From NCBI GenBank assembly GCA_963800475.1, contig CAWDAZ010000004.1, positions 806,001-870,000 on the forward strand: a stretch of 64,000 nucleotides of DNA, given 5' to 3'. Positions 34,917-45,079 of the stretch are shown here, one piece after another. The translations under genes and the position numbers were made by a program. Position 1 is the stretch's first letter; every line of letters begins with the position of its first letter. The notes beneath the pieces were generated by a model that was given only the letters and a program-made list of their open reading frames with translations, did no database searches and was not told the origin of the DNA. The DNA comes from Palsa-465 sp963800475 (GTDB lineage Bacteria > Actinomycetota > Thermoleophilia > Solirubrobacterales > Solirubrobacteraceae).

Positions 34917-35162
34917 CTACGAGCGCGGTGCGTCGGTCGGCTCACCGGCCGAGGCGGTCACGACCGGAGTCGCGGCGGTCTCGACCAGCGCAGGTTGCTC
35001 TTCTGCTTCTTCGGAGAAGCTCGACTTGCCGGTGATCCCGTCCTTGAACTCGCGCATTCCGTGACCGATCCCGCGCCCGAGCATCGGCAGGCGCTTGGGC
35101 CCGAAGATCAGCAGGACCGCGAAGAGCACGACGATTGCATCGATGAGGGGGTTGCGAAACAT
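34917..35162 (-). CDS. Sec-independent translocase TatA/TatE-like subunit
   Basis: 81 residues. Short N-terminal membrane helix (IDAIVVLFAVLLIFGPKRLPMLGRGIGHGMREFKDGITG) with the FGP hinge and amphipathic helix typical of TatA-family pore subunits of the twin-arginine pathway. The tail is acidic and variable. The Tat-signal peptidase-like protein at 55.9 kb would be one client. TatC is not in the window. Confidence 0.85.
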   Translation of the reverse strand: MFRNPLIDAIVVLFAVLLIFGPKRLPMLGRGIGHGMREFKDGITGKSSFSEEAEEQPALVETAATPVVTASAGEPTDAPRS

Positions 35163-35255
35163 GTGTGGCTGACTCCCTGGCGAGGGACCAAAGGTTACCG
35201 GCCGCAGGGTCGCGGCGGCCGAAAATCGACCAGGGTTGAAGGGAGCCCCGCCGGC

Positions 35256-35675
35256 CTAGCGCCGCGCGATGAAGTCCGGCACGTCGAGCTCGTCGCCGGG
35301 CGCCTGATCGGCCGCCCCCGGATCGACCTTCTCCAGGTCGCTCAGCATCCGCGAGTGGATGCGCTGGATGTCGGCGAGCAGCCGTTCGGCGTTGGCGCGC
35401 AGCGAGTCGCTCATCTCGCGGAGGTTGGAGACAAGCTCCATGCCCTCGGCGCGGACGCCCTCGGCGGTGGCCCGCGCGTCGAGGAGCATTCCGCGCGAGC
35501 GCTCCTCCGCCTCTGAACTGACCCTGGCGGCCTCGGCCCGGGCGGCCGCACGCTGTTCGTCCGCCTCGCGGCGGGCGTCCTCGACGAGCTTCGCGGCCTT
35601 GCGCTCGGCCGCCTTCAGCCTGCGGTCGGCGGCGGTCGAGGAGCCGTTCGGCGTCGACTTTGTGGCTTTGGGCAC
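35256..35675 (-). CDS. Coiled-coil protein, DivIVA/SepIVA-like
   Basis: 139 residues, almost entirely a coiled coil (about 15-115, DRRLKAAERKAAKLVEDARREADEQRAAARAEAARVSSEAEERSRGMLLDA), ending in an acidic tail LDVPDFIARR. It resembles the C-terminal coil of DivIVA-type wall-synthesis organisers, but lacks the N-terminal lipid-binding DivIVA motif, so the role is a guess. GTG 35675 is chosen because TACCAT lies 7 nt upstream. Divergent from leuS. Confidence 0.65.
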   Translation of the reverse strand: MPKATKSTPNGSSTAADRRLKAAERKAAKLVEDARREADEQRAAARAEAARVSSEAEERSRGMLLDARATAEGVRAEGMELVSNLREMSDSLRANAERLLADIQRIHSRMLSDLEKVDPGAADQAPGDELDVPDFIARR

Positions 35676-35759
35676 GAAAACAATGGTAGACCGCGCCCGG
35701 CGGCGCCCGGGGCCGTCGCAGCGGGTTCGACCGCGGGCCTCGGGCACCACGGCCGCAAG

Positions 35760-35765
35760 TAACCT
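35760..35765 (+). promoter_or_regulatory. -10 box of leuS
   Basis: TAACCT, 9 nt before ATG 35775; leaderless pattern, same hexamer as before proB, lepA and mtaB. Confidence 0.4.
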
Positions 35766-35774
35766 CCTACGCCG

Positions 35775-38249
35775 ATGGCAGACCGCCGCTACGAACCGAA
35801 GCAGATCGAGCCCAAGTGGCAGCAGCTGTGGGAGCGCGAGGGCACGTGGGAGGTGTCGAACGAGCCCGACGAGCGCGACAAGTCCTACGTGCTCGAGATG
35901 CTCCCGTACCCGAGCGGCGAGCCCCACATCGGCCACCTCAAGAACTACGCGCTGGGCGACGCGATCGCGCACTTCCACCGGAGGATCGGTAGGCGCGTCC
36001 TGCACCCGATGGGCTACGACGCGTTCGGGCTGCCGGCCGAGAACAACGCGATCAAGACCGGCATCCACCCGCGCGAGGCGACCAACAAGTCGATCGCGTC
36101 CTACCGGCACTGGTTTCACCGCTGGGGGATCTCGATCGACTGGAGCCGCGAGCTGTCGACCGCGGAGCCGGCCTATTACCGCTGGACGCAGTGGATCTTC
36201 CTGAAGCTGTTCGAGCGGGGGCTCGCGTACCGCAAGGAGGCGGCGGTCAAATGGTGCCCACACGACCAGACGGTGCTCGCCAACGAGCAGGTGATCGACG
36301 GGTGCTGCGAGCGCTGCGGGCACGAGGTCGAGGTGCGCCAGCTCGAGCAGTGGTTCTTCCGGATCACCGATTACGCGGACCGGCTGCTCGACGGCCTCGA
36401 GGGGATCGACTGGCCGCTGCACGTCAAGACGATGCAGCGCAACTGGATCGGCCGCAGCGACGGCGCAGAGGTCGTGTTCCGGAGCGAGGAGCTCGGAATC
36501 GACTACCCGGTGTTCACCACGCGTCCCGACACGCTGTTCGGCGCGACGTTCTTCGTGATGGCCCCCGAGCACCCCGACGTGTTCAAGCTCGCGCAGGGGA
36601 CCGAGTACCAGGACCAGGTCCGCCAGTACGTGAACCGCTCGCTGACCGAGTCCTACGAGGCCCGGGGCGACGCCGACAAGCCGAAGACCGGGGTGCCGCT
36701 TGGCAGGAGCGTCACCAACCCGGTCAGCGGCGAGCAGATCCCGATGTTCGTCGCGGACTACGTGCTGATGGAGTACGGGACCGGCGCGATCATGGCGGTG
36801 CCCGCACACGATCAGCGCGACTACGACTTCGCGCGTGCGTTCGGACTGCCGATCCGCCACGTGGTCGCCCCCGCGGACGGCGAGCAGGCTCCCGAGGGCC
36901 AGGCTTTCGCCGCCCATTCCGAGAACGAAGTCCTGATCAACTCCGGCCAGTTCACCGGCATGAACGCCCAGCAGGGCCGCGACGCGATCGTCGCCTGGCT
37001 GGATCGCGAGGGGAGCGGCAACCCGTCGGTCAGCTACAAGCTCCGCGACTGGCTGATCTCGCGTCAGCGCTACTGGGGCTGCCCGATCCCGATCATCTAC
37101 TGCGAGCGGTGCGGGATGGTGCCGGTGCCCGAGGACGATCTGCCCGTCGAGCTGCCGGACATCCGCGACTACCAGCCGAAGGGAATGTCGCCGCTGGCGA
37201 CCGCCGAGGGCTGGGTCAACACGAAGTGCCCGAGCTGCGACGGCAAGGCGCGCCGTGAGACCGACACGATGGACACGTTCGTCGACTCGAGCTGGTACTT
37301 CCTGCGCTACTGCGACGCGCTCAACGACGAGCGCGCGTGGGACCGGCGCGTGGTCGACATGTGGATGCCCGTCGACCAGTACATCGGCGGCGTCGAGCAC
37401 GCGATCCTGCACCTGATGTACTCGCGGTTCTTCGTAAAGGCGCTCCACGACATGGAGCTGCTCGGCTTCCAGGAGCCGTTCCACGCGCTGTTCACGCAGG
37501 GAATGATCCTCGGCCCGGACGGCAACAAGATGTCGAGCTCGAAGGGCAACGTCGTCGCCCCGAGCGAGATCGTGGAGCGGTTCGGCGCCGACGCCGCCCG
37601 CACGTACGTCCTGTTCATGGGCCCGGCCGAGCAGGACGCCGCCTGGGCGGACACCGGCATCGAGGGCGCCTTCCGGTTCCTTTCGAGGCTGTGGCGCCTA
37701 GGTGACGAGCTGGCCGAAGCCGGCGGCAGCGAGCTGGGCGCCGAACCGCCGCCGGACCCAAAGGGGGCTGACGAAACCCTCGTCCGCAAGGCCAGCTGGG
37801 CGATCGACAAGGTCACCCGGGACATGGCCGGAACGTTCGGGTTCAACACCGCGATCGCCGCGGTCATGGAGCTCGTCAACGAGCTGTACCGCCACGCGGA
37901 CGCCGACGCCGCTGCGCGGCGGTTCGGGACGGCGACCGCAGCGTCGCTGATCTTCCCGTTCGCCCCGCACGTCGCCGCCGAGGTCTACGAGCTGCTGACG
38001 GGGCGCCGGGTGTGGGAGGAGCCGTGGCCCGACGCCGACCCGGAGATGCTGCTGGCGGACACCTTCGAGCTCGTCTGCCAGGTCAACGGCAAGGTGCGCG
38101 ACCGAGTGACCGCGCCGACGGGGGCTCCCCGCGAGCAGCTCGAGCAGCTGTGCCTCGATGCGGGCGGCGTCCGCGCGCACGTGGACGGCCACCAGATCGC
38201 GAAGGTGATCGTCGTCCCCGACAAGCTGGTCAACGTCGTCGTCCAGTGA
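35775..38249 (+). CDS. leuS: Leucine--tRNA ligase
   Basis: Class I synthetase. 824 residues. HIGH at 51-54 (PYPSGEPHIGHLKNY), CP1 editing domain with TTRPDTLFGATFFVMAPEHP and GTGAIMAVPAHDQRDYDFA, zinc-like knuckles CERC and CPSC, KMSSS at 585-589. The C-terminal domain ends VIVVPDKLVNVVVQ, typical of bacterial LeuRS. The next gene overlaps by GTGA. Confidence 0.98.
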   Translation: MADRRYEPKQIEPKWQQLWEREGTWEVSNEPDERDKSYVLEMLPYPSGEPHIGHLKNYALGDAIAHFHRRIGRRVLHPMGYDAFGLPAENNAIKTGIHPREATNKSIASYRHWFHRWGISIDWSRELSTAEPAYYRWTQWIFLKLFERGLAYRKEAAVKWCPHDQTVLANEQVIDGCCERCGHEVEVRQLEQWFFRITDYADRLLDGLEGIDWPLHVKTMQRNWIGRSDGAEVVFRSEELGIDYPVFTTRPDTLFGATFFVMAPEHPDVFKLAQGTEYQDQVRQYVNRSLTESYEARGDADKPKTGVPLGRSVTNPVSGEQIPMFVADYVLMEYGTGAIMAVPAHDQRDYDFARAFGLPIRHVVAPADGEQAPEGQAFAAHSENEVLINSGQFTGMNAQQGRDAIVAWLDREGSGNPSVSYKLRDWLISRQRYWGCPIPIIYCERCGMVPVPEDDLPVELPDIRDYQPKGMSPLATAEGWVNTKCPSCDGKARRETDTMDTFVDSSWYFLRYCDALNDERAWDRRVVDMWMPVDQYIGGVEHAILHLMYSRFFVKALHDMELLGFQEPFHALFTQGMILGPDGNKMSSSKGNVVAPSEIVERFGADAARTYVLFMGPAEQDAAWADTGIEGAFRFLSRLWRLGDELAEAGGSELGAEPPPDPKGADETLVRKASWAIDKVTRDMAGTFGFNTAIAAVMELVNELYRHADADAAARRFGTATAASLIFPFAPHVAAEVYELLTGRRVWEEPWPDADPEMLLADTFELVCQVNGKVRDRVTAPTGAPREQLEQLCLDAGGVRAHVDGHQIAKVIVVPDKLVNVVVQ

Positions 38250-38683
38250 CGCGGTACGTCGCCGTAGTCGGGGCGAGCGAGGCGACCGACGAGGAGGCCG
38301 AGGTCGCCCGTGCGGTCGGCGCGGGTCTCGCTCGCCGCGGGGCAATCGTTGTCACCGGCGGCCGCGGCGGTGTGATGGCGGCGGCCTCCCGCGGGGCTGC
38401 CGAAAGCGGAGGGACTGCAGTGGGGATCCTGCCCGGCCCCGACCGCGAGGAGGCGAACGACTGGGTCACGGTTGCGCTCCCGACCGGTCTCGGCGAGCTC
38501 CGCAACGGGCTCGTCGTCCGCGCCGCCGACGCCGTGATCGCGGTCGGCGGCGCCTACGGCACGCTGTCGGAGATCGCGCTCGCGCTCAGGGCCGGCGTCC
38601 CGGTGATCGGCGTCGGCACCTGGGAGATCGAGGGAGTCCGGGCGGTCGGGTCCGCCGATGAAGCCGTCGAGCTTGCGACCTAG
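38246..38683 (+). CDS. TIGR00725-type SLOG/LOG-like protein
   Basis: 145 residues with the Rossmann-like SLOG fold: VAVVGASEA, VVTGGRGGVMAAASRGA (nucleotide-binding GGxGGVM motif) and VGGAYGTLSEIALAL (the GGxGTxxE motif). Members of this group bind nucleotides and are related to cytokinin-type LOG phosphoribohydrolases and DprA; the exact substrate is unknown. GTG 38246 lies in the leuS stop (GTGA). Confidence 0.8.
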   Translation: MTRYVAVVGASEATDEEAEVARAVGAGLARRGAIVVTGGRGGVMAAASRGAAESGGTAVGILPGPDREEANDWVTVALPTGLGELRNGLVVRAADAVIAVGGAYGTLSEIALALRAGVPVIGVGTWEIEGVRAVGSADEAVELAT

Positions 38684-38686
38684 ACT
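38681..38686 (+). promoter_or_regulatory. -10 box of holA
   Basis: TAGACT overlaps the stop codon of the preceding gene and ends 7 nt before GTG 38694. Confidence 0.35.
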
Positions 38687-38693
38687 CGTCCGG

Positions 38694-39677
38694 GTGCCGA
38701 CCTTCAAGCCCGCGTACCTGATCCACGGCGACGACCACGGCCGGATCGCCGAGCGCCGCGCCCGGTTGCGTGCGCTCGCCGAGTCCGAGAGCGGGACGCA
38801 GGGCGTCGAGCTGCTCGAGGGCGAGCAGTCGACCCCCGACGCGGTCGCGATCAGCCTCAACACGATGACGTTCGCGATCGGGCGCCGGTTCATCATCGTC
38901 GACGGAGTCGAGCGCTGGAAGGACAAGGCCCTCGACCCGCTCGAGAAGGCGCTCGAGGCGACCCCGCCCGACACGACGGTCGCGTTCTTCGCGCGCGAGG
39001 AGGGGCGCACGAAGGCCCCGGCACGGCTTCATGACGCGGTGCGCAAGGCGGGCGGAGACGTGAGCAGTGAGGACAGCGTGAAGCCGTGGGAGCTCCCCAA
39101 GTGGGTGGTCGCGCGAGGGCGCGAGCTCGGGCTGCAGATCGAGCCCGACGCCGCGCGAGCGCTGGTCAGGCACGTCGGCGAGCGCCAGCAGCGGCTACTG
39201 CGGGAGCTCGAGAAGCTGGCGCTCGGCGCGGCGCCCAGCGGCCGCGTCGAGCTGGACGAGATCGAGGAGCTGACGGCGCCCTCCGCGGAGCGACGAGCGT
39301 GGTCGCTGGCCGACGCGATCGTGAGCGGCGAGGCGGCGCCGGCGATCCGCACCTACCTCGCGTTGCGGGCCCAGGGCGAGCGCCTGCCGGGGCTGATCTA
39401 CTGGATGGCGCAGCGGCTGCGCACGGCGTACGACGCCGCGCAGGCACTCGAGGCTGGCGAGTCGGCCGCGCAGGTGAAGCGGCGCCTGCGGATGCCTTCC
39501 CGAGCGGCGGATCGGCTGATCGCCGACGCCCAGCGCGTCGGCGCCGCGCGGTTGCGCGGTGCGATCGAGCAGATCGCCGACCTCGAGCTCGCGTCGCGAG
39601 GCGGGGCGTCGGGGATCGCCGGGGAGGACACCGCGGCGCTGACCGCGATCGAGCGGATCGGCGAGCGCGCCGCCTGA
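38694..39677 (+). CDS. holA: DNA polymerase III delta subunit
   Basis: Clamp-loader wrench subunit. 327 residues. N-terminal PAYLIHGDDHGRIAERRARLR is the degenerate P-loop region, middle NTMTFAIGRRFIIVDGVERWKDKALDPLEKAL, then the helical lid (WVVARGRELGLQIEPDAARALVRHVGERQQRLLRELEKLAL) and collar domain. GTG 38694 is preferred to upstream ATG 38658 because TAGACT lies 7 nt before it. Confidence 0.92.
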   Translation: MPTFKPAYLIHGDDHGRIAERRARLRALAESESGTQGVELLEGEQSTPDAVAISLNTMTFAIGRRFIIVDGVERWKDKALDPLEKALEATPPDTTVAFFAREEGRTKAPARLHDAVRKAGGDVSSEDSVKPWELPKWVVARGRELGLQIEPDAARALVRHVGERQQRLLRELEKLALGAAPSGRVELDEIEELTAPSAERRAWSLADAIVSGEAAPAIRTYLALRAQGERLPGLIYWMAQRLRTAYDAAQALEAGESAAQVKRRLRMPSRAADRLIADAQRVGAARLRGAIEQIADLELASRGGASGIAGEDTAALTAIERIGERAA

Positions 39678-39688
39678 CCCCGGCTCGT

Positions 39689-40732
39689 CTAGAGCACGCC
39701 CAGGACGATCAGCAGCACCAGCCCGGCGACGGCCAGCAGGGCGATCGCCACCACGCGCTTGATCAGCTGGTCCTGATCCTCGGAGAAGAACGGGCTGAGC
39801 GCCGCGGGACGCACCGGTGAAGCCGCCCGCCCGGCGATCAGCGACCTTGTTCGCGGGAGGCCGAGCCGGTGGGGCTCCGAGGAACCCCTCTCGAGCTCGC
39901 GCCGCAGCCGGTCGCGCTCGGCCTTCAGCCGCTTTCGCTCAGCGACCGCGGCGTCCCGTTCGGCGGCGGCCTTGTCACGCTCGCCGGCGGCCGCGTCGCG
40001 CTCGCCGGCGGCCGCGTCGCGCTCGCGGATCGCCTTGCTGTGCGCCTGAGCCGCTTCGTTCTGGGCCCGCACGGCCTCGTCGCGGGTCCGGATCGCCTCG
40101 TCGCGTTCGGAGTTCGCGTCCTCGAACCGGTCGACCGCCGCGTCCCGGCGGGCGACGGCGCCGTCGGCGTCGAGCTTGAGGCGCTCGAGTTGCTCCTCGA
40201 CGCCTTTGCGGAGCTGCTCGGAGCGGTCGAGCTCGGCGCGCAACCGGATCGGCTCCTGGCGCAGCCGGTGGGTCTCCTCGCGCAGCACCGCCAGCTCGTC
40301 GGCGACGGCCGCGCGCTTGCGCCGCGCCGGCCCCGAGGCGCGGTTCTGCCGCGGCTCGGCCGCCGCCGGGGGCAGCGCCGCGATCGGGTCCGCGTCGGGC
40401 AGCTCGTCGCCGGGGGCCGGCAGCGGGATCGCGATTCCGGGAGCGACCGCCAGCTCGGCGTCGAGCGCTCCGACGTCAGCCGGACACGGAAATGCGGCCT
40501 CCCACAACTCGCCGTCGAACGGCGCCCACGGCTTGTGTTCGAGGTCGGCGAGCGCGCGCGAAGTCGAGCCGTCGTCATACACGAGCGTCAGCGTCGGGCG
40601 CACGAACCGCATGCCGCGTACCCCGTACCACCTGCCGCGCAGCTCCAGTCGCTCGTCAACGCGCTCAAAGCGCTCGAGCTCGAAGGAGATCCGGCTGGGC
40701 GCGACCGTCGCGCGCTCGCTGGTCGCTGCCAT
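39689..40732 (-). CDS. Coiled-coil, tail-anchored membrane protein
   Basis: 347 residues in three parts. The N-terminal beta-rich domain (about 10-95) has a WYGVRGMRFVRPTLTLVYDDGS core. A long coiled coil (about 140-270) contains ERDAAAGERDAAAGERDKAAAERDAAVAERK repeats. A single C-terminal membrane helix (LIKRVVAIALLAVAGLVLLIVLGVL) anchors it. ATG 40732 is preceded by TAACAA 8 nt upstream. Family unknown; the design suggests a membrane-tethered scaffold or envelope-stress sensor. Confidence 0.65.
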   Translation of the reverse strand: MAATSERATVAPSRISFELERFERVDERLELRGRWYGVRGMRFVRPTLTLVYDDGSTSRALADLEHKPWAPFDGELWEAAFPCPADVGALDAELAVAPGIAIPLPAPGDELPDADPIAALPPAAAEPRQNRASGPARRKRAAVADELAVLREETHRLRQEPIRLRAELDRSEQLRKGVEEQLERLKLDADGAVARRDAAVDRFEDANSERDEAIRTRDEAVRAQNEAAQAHSKAIRERDAAAGERDAAAGERDKAAAERDAAVAERKRLKAERDRLRRELERGSSEPHRLGLPRTRSLIAGRAASPVRPAALSPFFSEDQDQLIKRVVAIALLAVAGLVLLIVLGVL

Positions 40733-40796
40733 CGGGGGCCTTGTTACCCCCTGCGCGCGCGTGTAAACGTGGCGAGGCGGCGGTGGGTGCGCCGTT

Positions 40797-41063
40797 TCAG
40801 GCGGCGGCGCCGCGGCGGACGCGCGCGGCGCGGGACTTCTTGCGAGCGCCGGTGTTCCGGTGGATCGCGCCCCGCTTGACAGCCTTGTCGATCGTGCTGA
40901 CCAGTTCCCGGTGCTCGGTGTCCGCCTGGCCGTCATCGGCGACGGAGACGGCCCGCTCGAGCCGCCGGAAGTACGTCTTGATTTTGGTCGTGTAGCGACG
41001 GTTCTCGAGCCGTTCGCGCTCGGAACGCTTGATCCGCTTCTGCTGCGAGGGGATGTTCGCCAT
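40797..41063 (-). CDS. rpsT: Ribosomal protein bS20
   Basis: 88 residues. MANIPSQQKRIKRSERERLENRRYTTKIKTYFRRLE and the IDKAVKRGAIHRNTGARKKSRAA end are canonical. The gene is divergent from murJ, shares its promoter site, and has a terminator-like hairpin in its very short leader. Translation start ATG 41063. Confidence 0.97.
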   Translation of the reverse strand: MANIPSQQKRIKRSERERLENRRYTTKIKTYFRRLERAVSVADDGQADTEHRELVSTIDKAVKRGAIHRNTGARKKSRAARVRRGAAA

Positions 41064-41074
41064 GACAGGAAAAA

Positions 41075-41096
41075 GCCGCGACCGATCCGCCGCGGC
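41075..41096 (-). terminator. Terminator-like hairpin in rpsT leader (possible attenuator)
   Basis: On the minus strand GCCGCG-(10 nt)-CGCGGC is followed at once by TTTTT (41074-41070) and then the rpsT ATG six bases later. A transcript from the shared -10 would consist of little else before the start codon. Confidence 0.45.
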
Positions 41097-41103
41097 GCGT
41101 CCG

Positions 41104-41110
41104 TACTATA
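41104..41110. promoter_or_regulatory. Shared bidirectional -10 box, murJ/rpsT
   Basis: TACTATA reads TACTAT toward murJ (12 nt before GTG 41122) and TATAGT toward rpsT. Symmetric -10 boxes can fire in both directions. Confidence 0.45.
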
Positions 41111-41121
41111 GCCGGTTCTTA

Positions 41122-42735
41122 GTGGACACCGAGACGCTCGAGCCGGAAACATCCCCGGTCCCGCCGCCCGAACCGCCGCGCCGCCGGCTCGCCGTCAACA
41201 CGGCGATTTTCGCGTTCGCGACGGCCCTTTCGAGGGTCGCCGGGCTGGGGCGCGAGATCGCCCAGGCGGCGTTCTTCGCGACCTCCGCCGCGGCCTCTGC
41301 GTTCACGCTCGCCGCGCAGGTCCCGAATCTGTTCAGCAACCTGTTCTCGCAGGCGGCGCTGTCGGCGGCGTTCGTGCCGGTGTTCACCGATCTGCTCCAG
41401 CAGGGCCGCAAGCGCGAGGCGTTCCGCGTCGCCGCGACGCTGTTCTGGATCATCCTGCTCGCGCTCGGGTCGCTGACGCTGCTGTGGATGGCCGTCGCCG
41501 ACTTCGTGGTCCCACTTTTCACCGGCGCGCACATCCCGGCGGACCTCACTGCCGGCCTGTCCCAGGTCCTGTTCCCGGTGGTGCTGCTGCTCAGCCTGAC
41601 CGGGCTGTTCGTAGGGATCCTCCAGGCATACGACCAGTTCACGATCCCGGCGCTCGCGCCGGCGGTCTGGAACGTCGTGATCCTGGTCCTGCTGGTCGTG
41701 CTGCACTCGCAGTTCCACGGCCAGAATCAGATCTACGCATACGCGATCGCGTGGCTGATCGCGACGCTCGTGCAGATGCTGATGGTCGGATTTGCGCTGC
41801 GCACGGTCGAGTTCAAGTTCTCGTTCACGCTGGACTGGCGCGATCCACGGGTCCGGCAGGTGCTGCTGCTGTTCCTGCCGGTGACGATCAGCATCGGGAT
41901 CGTCAACCTCGACATCTTCATCAACGCCGGATTCGGGTCGCTCGTCTCGAGCCACGCCCCGGCCGCGATCAACAACGCGTTCCGGATCTACATGCTTCCC
42001 CAGGGGATCTTCAGCGTCGCGGTGGCAACGGTCCTGTTCCCGACGCTGAGCCGGCTCGCGTCCCGGCGCGAGGTGGGCGGGATCCGCCGGGCGGTCGGCA
42101 ACGGAACCCGGCAGATCAACCTGCTGCTGATCCCGTCGGCGGCGCTGCTGGCGGTGCTCGCGACGCCGATCACGCGGCTGCTCTACCAGCACGGGAGCTT
42201 CGGCCCGCTGTCGACGCACCTGACCGCGACCGCGCTGTTCTGGTTCTCGTTCTCGCTGCCGTTCGCTGGCGTCAACCTGCTGCTGACGCGGACCTTCTTC
42301 GCGGTGCAGCGCCCGTGGATCCCGACCAAGCTGGCGGCGATGAACATGATCGTCGACGTGATCGTCAGCCTCGCTCTGTACAAGCCGCTCGGGATCGCGG
42401 GCCTGGTGATCGGAACCGCAGCTGCCAACATCGTGATGACGGGGCTGCAGATGCACCGGCTCCGGACCGGCTTGAACGGCCGGCTCGAGGGAGGGCAGAC
42501 GCTGATGATCACCACCCGGATCGTGGTCGCGACGATCGTGATGGCGGCGCTCGCTCGTGGGATCTGGGTCGTACTGGACCAGCTGCTGGGACGCTCGGTG
42601 GTCGCGCAGATCTTCGCGGTCGGGCTGGCGTGCGCGGCGGCGTGCGCCCTGTACGGCAAGATCGTGCTGTGGATGCGGATCCCGGAGGCCCGGCAGATCC
42701 AATCGCTGATCATGCAGCGGCTGAAGCGGGCGTAG
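41122..42735 (+). CDS. murJ: Lipid II flippase MurJ
   Basis: MOP-superfamily flippase. 537 residues with about 14 membrane helices. AVNTAIFAFATALSRVAGLGREIAQAAFFATS and LFSQAALSAAFVPVF are the family signature; PLSTHLTATALFWFSFSLPFAGVNLLLTRTFFAVQ marks the second half. No pseudokinase extension as in mycobacterial MviN. GTG 41122 is chosen over longer frames that would overlap rpsT. Works with the MreB-RodA-PBP2 system of the 12-18 kb region. Confidence 0.93.
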   Translation: MDTETLEPETSPVPPPEPPRRRLAVNTAIFAFATALSRVAGLGREIAQAAFFATSAAASAFTLAAQVPNLFSNLFSQAALSAAFVPVFTDLLQQGRKREAFRVAATLFWIILLALGSLTLLWMAVADFVVPLFTGAHIPADLTAGLSQVLFPVVLLLSLTGLFVGILQAYDQFTIPALAPAVWNVVILVLLVVLHSQFHGQNQIYAYAIAWLIATLVQMLMVGFALRTVEFKFSFTLDWRDPRVRQVLLLFLPVTISIGIVNLDIFINAGFGSLVSSHAPAAINNAFRIYMLPQGIFSVAVATVLFPTLSRLASRREVGGIRRAVGNGTRQINLLLIPSAALLAVLATPITRLLYQHGSFGPLSTHLTATALFWFSFSLPFAGVNLLLTRTFFAVQRPWIPTKLAAMNMIVDVIVSLALYKPLGIAGLVIGTAAANIVMTGLQMHRLRTGLNGRLEGGQTLMITTRIVVATIVMAALARGIWVVLDQLLGRSVVAQIFAVGLACAAACALYGKIVLWMRIPEARQIQSLIMQRLKRA

Positions 42736-42746
42736 AGGACCGGGAG

Positions 42747-43223
42747 ATGAGCTTCTACGCGCGCCACTTCTCCGATTGCCGCCGCGAGCGCGCGTTCCTC
42801 AGCGCGGCCGGCTTCACGGTCGCGTTCGCGACCGCGCGCGCGATCACGCACTCGATCCGCGCCGGGGTCGGGCCGTTCCACAACATCAGCGAGGGCGGCC
42901 GGCACATCCACCACTCGACGTTCGGGATCCTCGGGCTGCTCGGGATCGGCTACGTGTGGACCTACCGGATCGGGATCGGACCCGACTCCGGCGGCCGCTG
43001 GGGCTCGAGGGTCAGCGCCGCGGCGTACGGCGTCGCGTCGGCGCTGACGCTCGACGAGTTCGCGCTGTGGCTCGACCTCCAGGACGACTACTGGGACAAG
43101 CAGGGGCGCAAGTCGATCGACGCGGTCGCGATCTTCGGCGGGCTGCTGACGATGGGGATCGCGGGCAACACCGCGCTGCGCGAGCTCGCGCAGCGCCGCC
43201 AGCGCGAGCGCCGGGCCGGCTAG
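42747..43223 (+). CDS. Integral membrane protein, unknown
   Basis: 158 residues. HNISEGGRHIHHSTFGILGLLGIGYVW has a His-rich motif next to a membrane helix; two or three further hydrophobic stretches follow (VSAAAYGVASALTLDEFALWL, VAIFGGLLTMGIAGNTAL). The motif DEFALWLDLQDDYW is well ordered and suggests conserved acidic residues facing one side. Starts 11 bp after murJ with a GGGAG close to ATG 42747, so probably cotranscribed. Function unknown. Confidence 0.65.
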   Translation: MSFYARHFSDCRRERAFLSAAGFTVAFATARAITHSIRAGVGPFHNISEGGRHIHHSTFGILGLLGIGYVWTYRIGIGPDSGGRWGSRVSAAAYGVASALTLDEFALWLDLQDDYWDKQGRKSIDAVAIFGGLLTMGIAGNTALRELAQRRQRERRAG

Positions 43224-43252
43224 CTCGCGACCGCGCCCGCGTTCGCCCCGAA

Positions 43253-43258
43253 TAACCT
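43253..43258 (+). promoter_or_regulatory. -10 box of lepA
   Basis: TAACCT, 7 nt before ATG 43266; leaderless pattern. Confidence 0.4.
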
Positions 43259-43265
43259 CAGGGAC

Positions 43266-45074
<1,809 letters not shown>

Positions 45075-45079
45075 GGCTG

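Noticed and set aside
35676..37484. Very long minus-strand open frame over leuS
   Set aside because: High GC leaves antisense frames open; only the end after GTG 35675 has its own promoter and a plausible coiled-coil protein.
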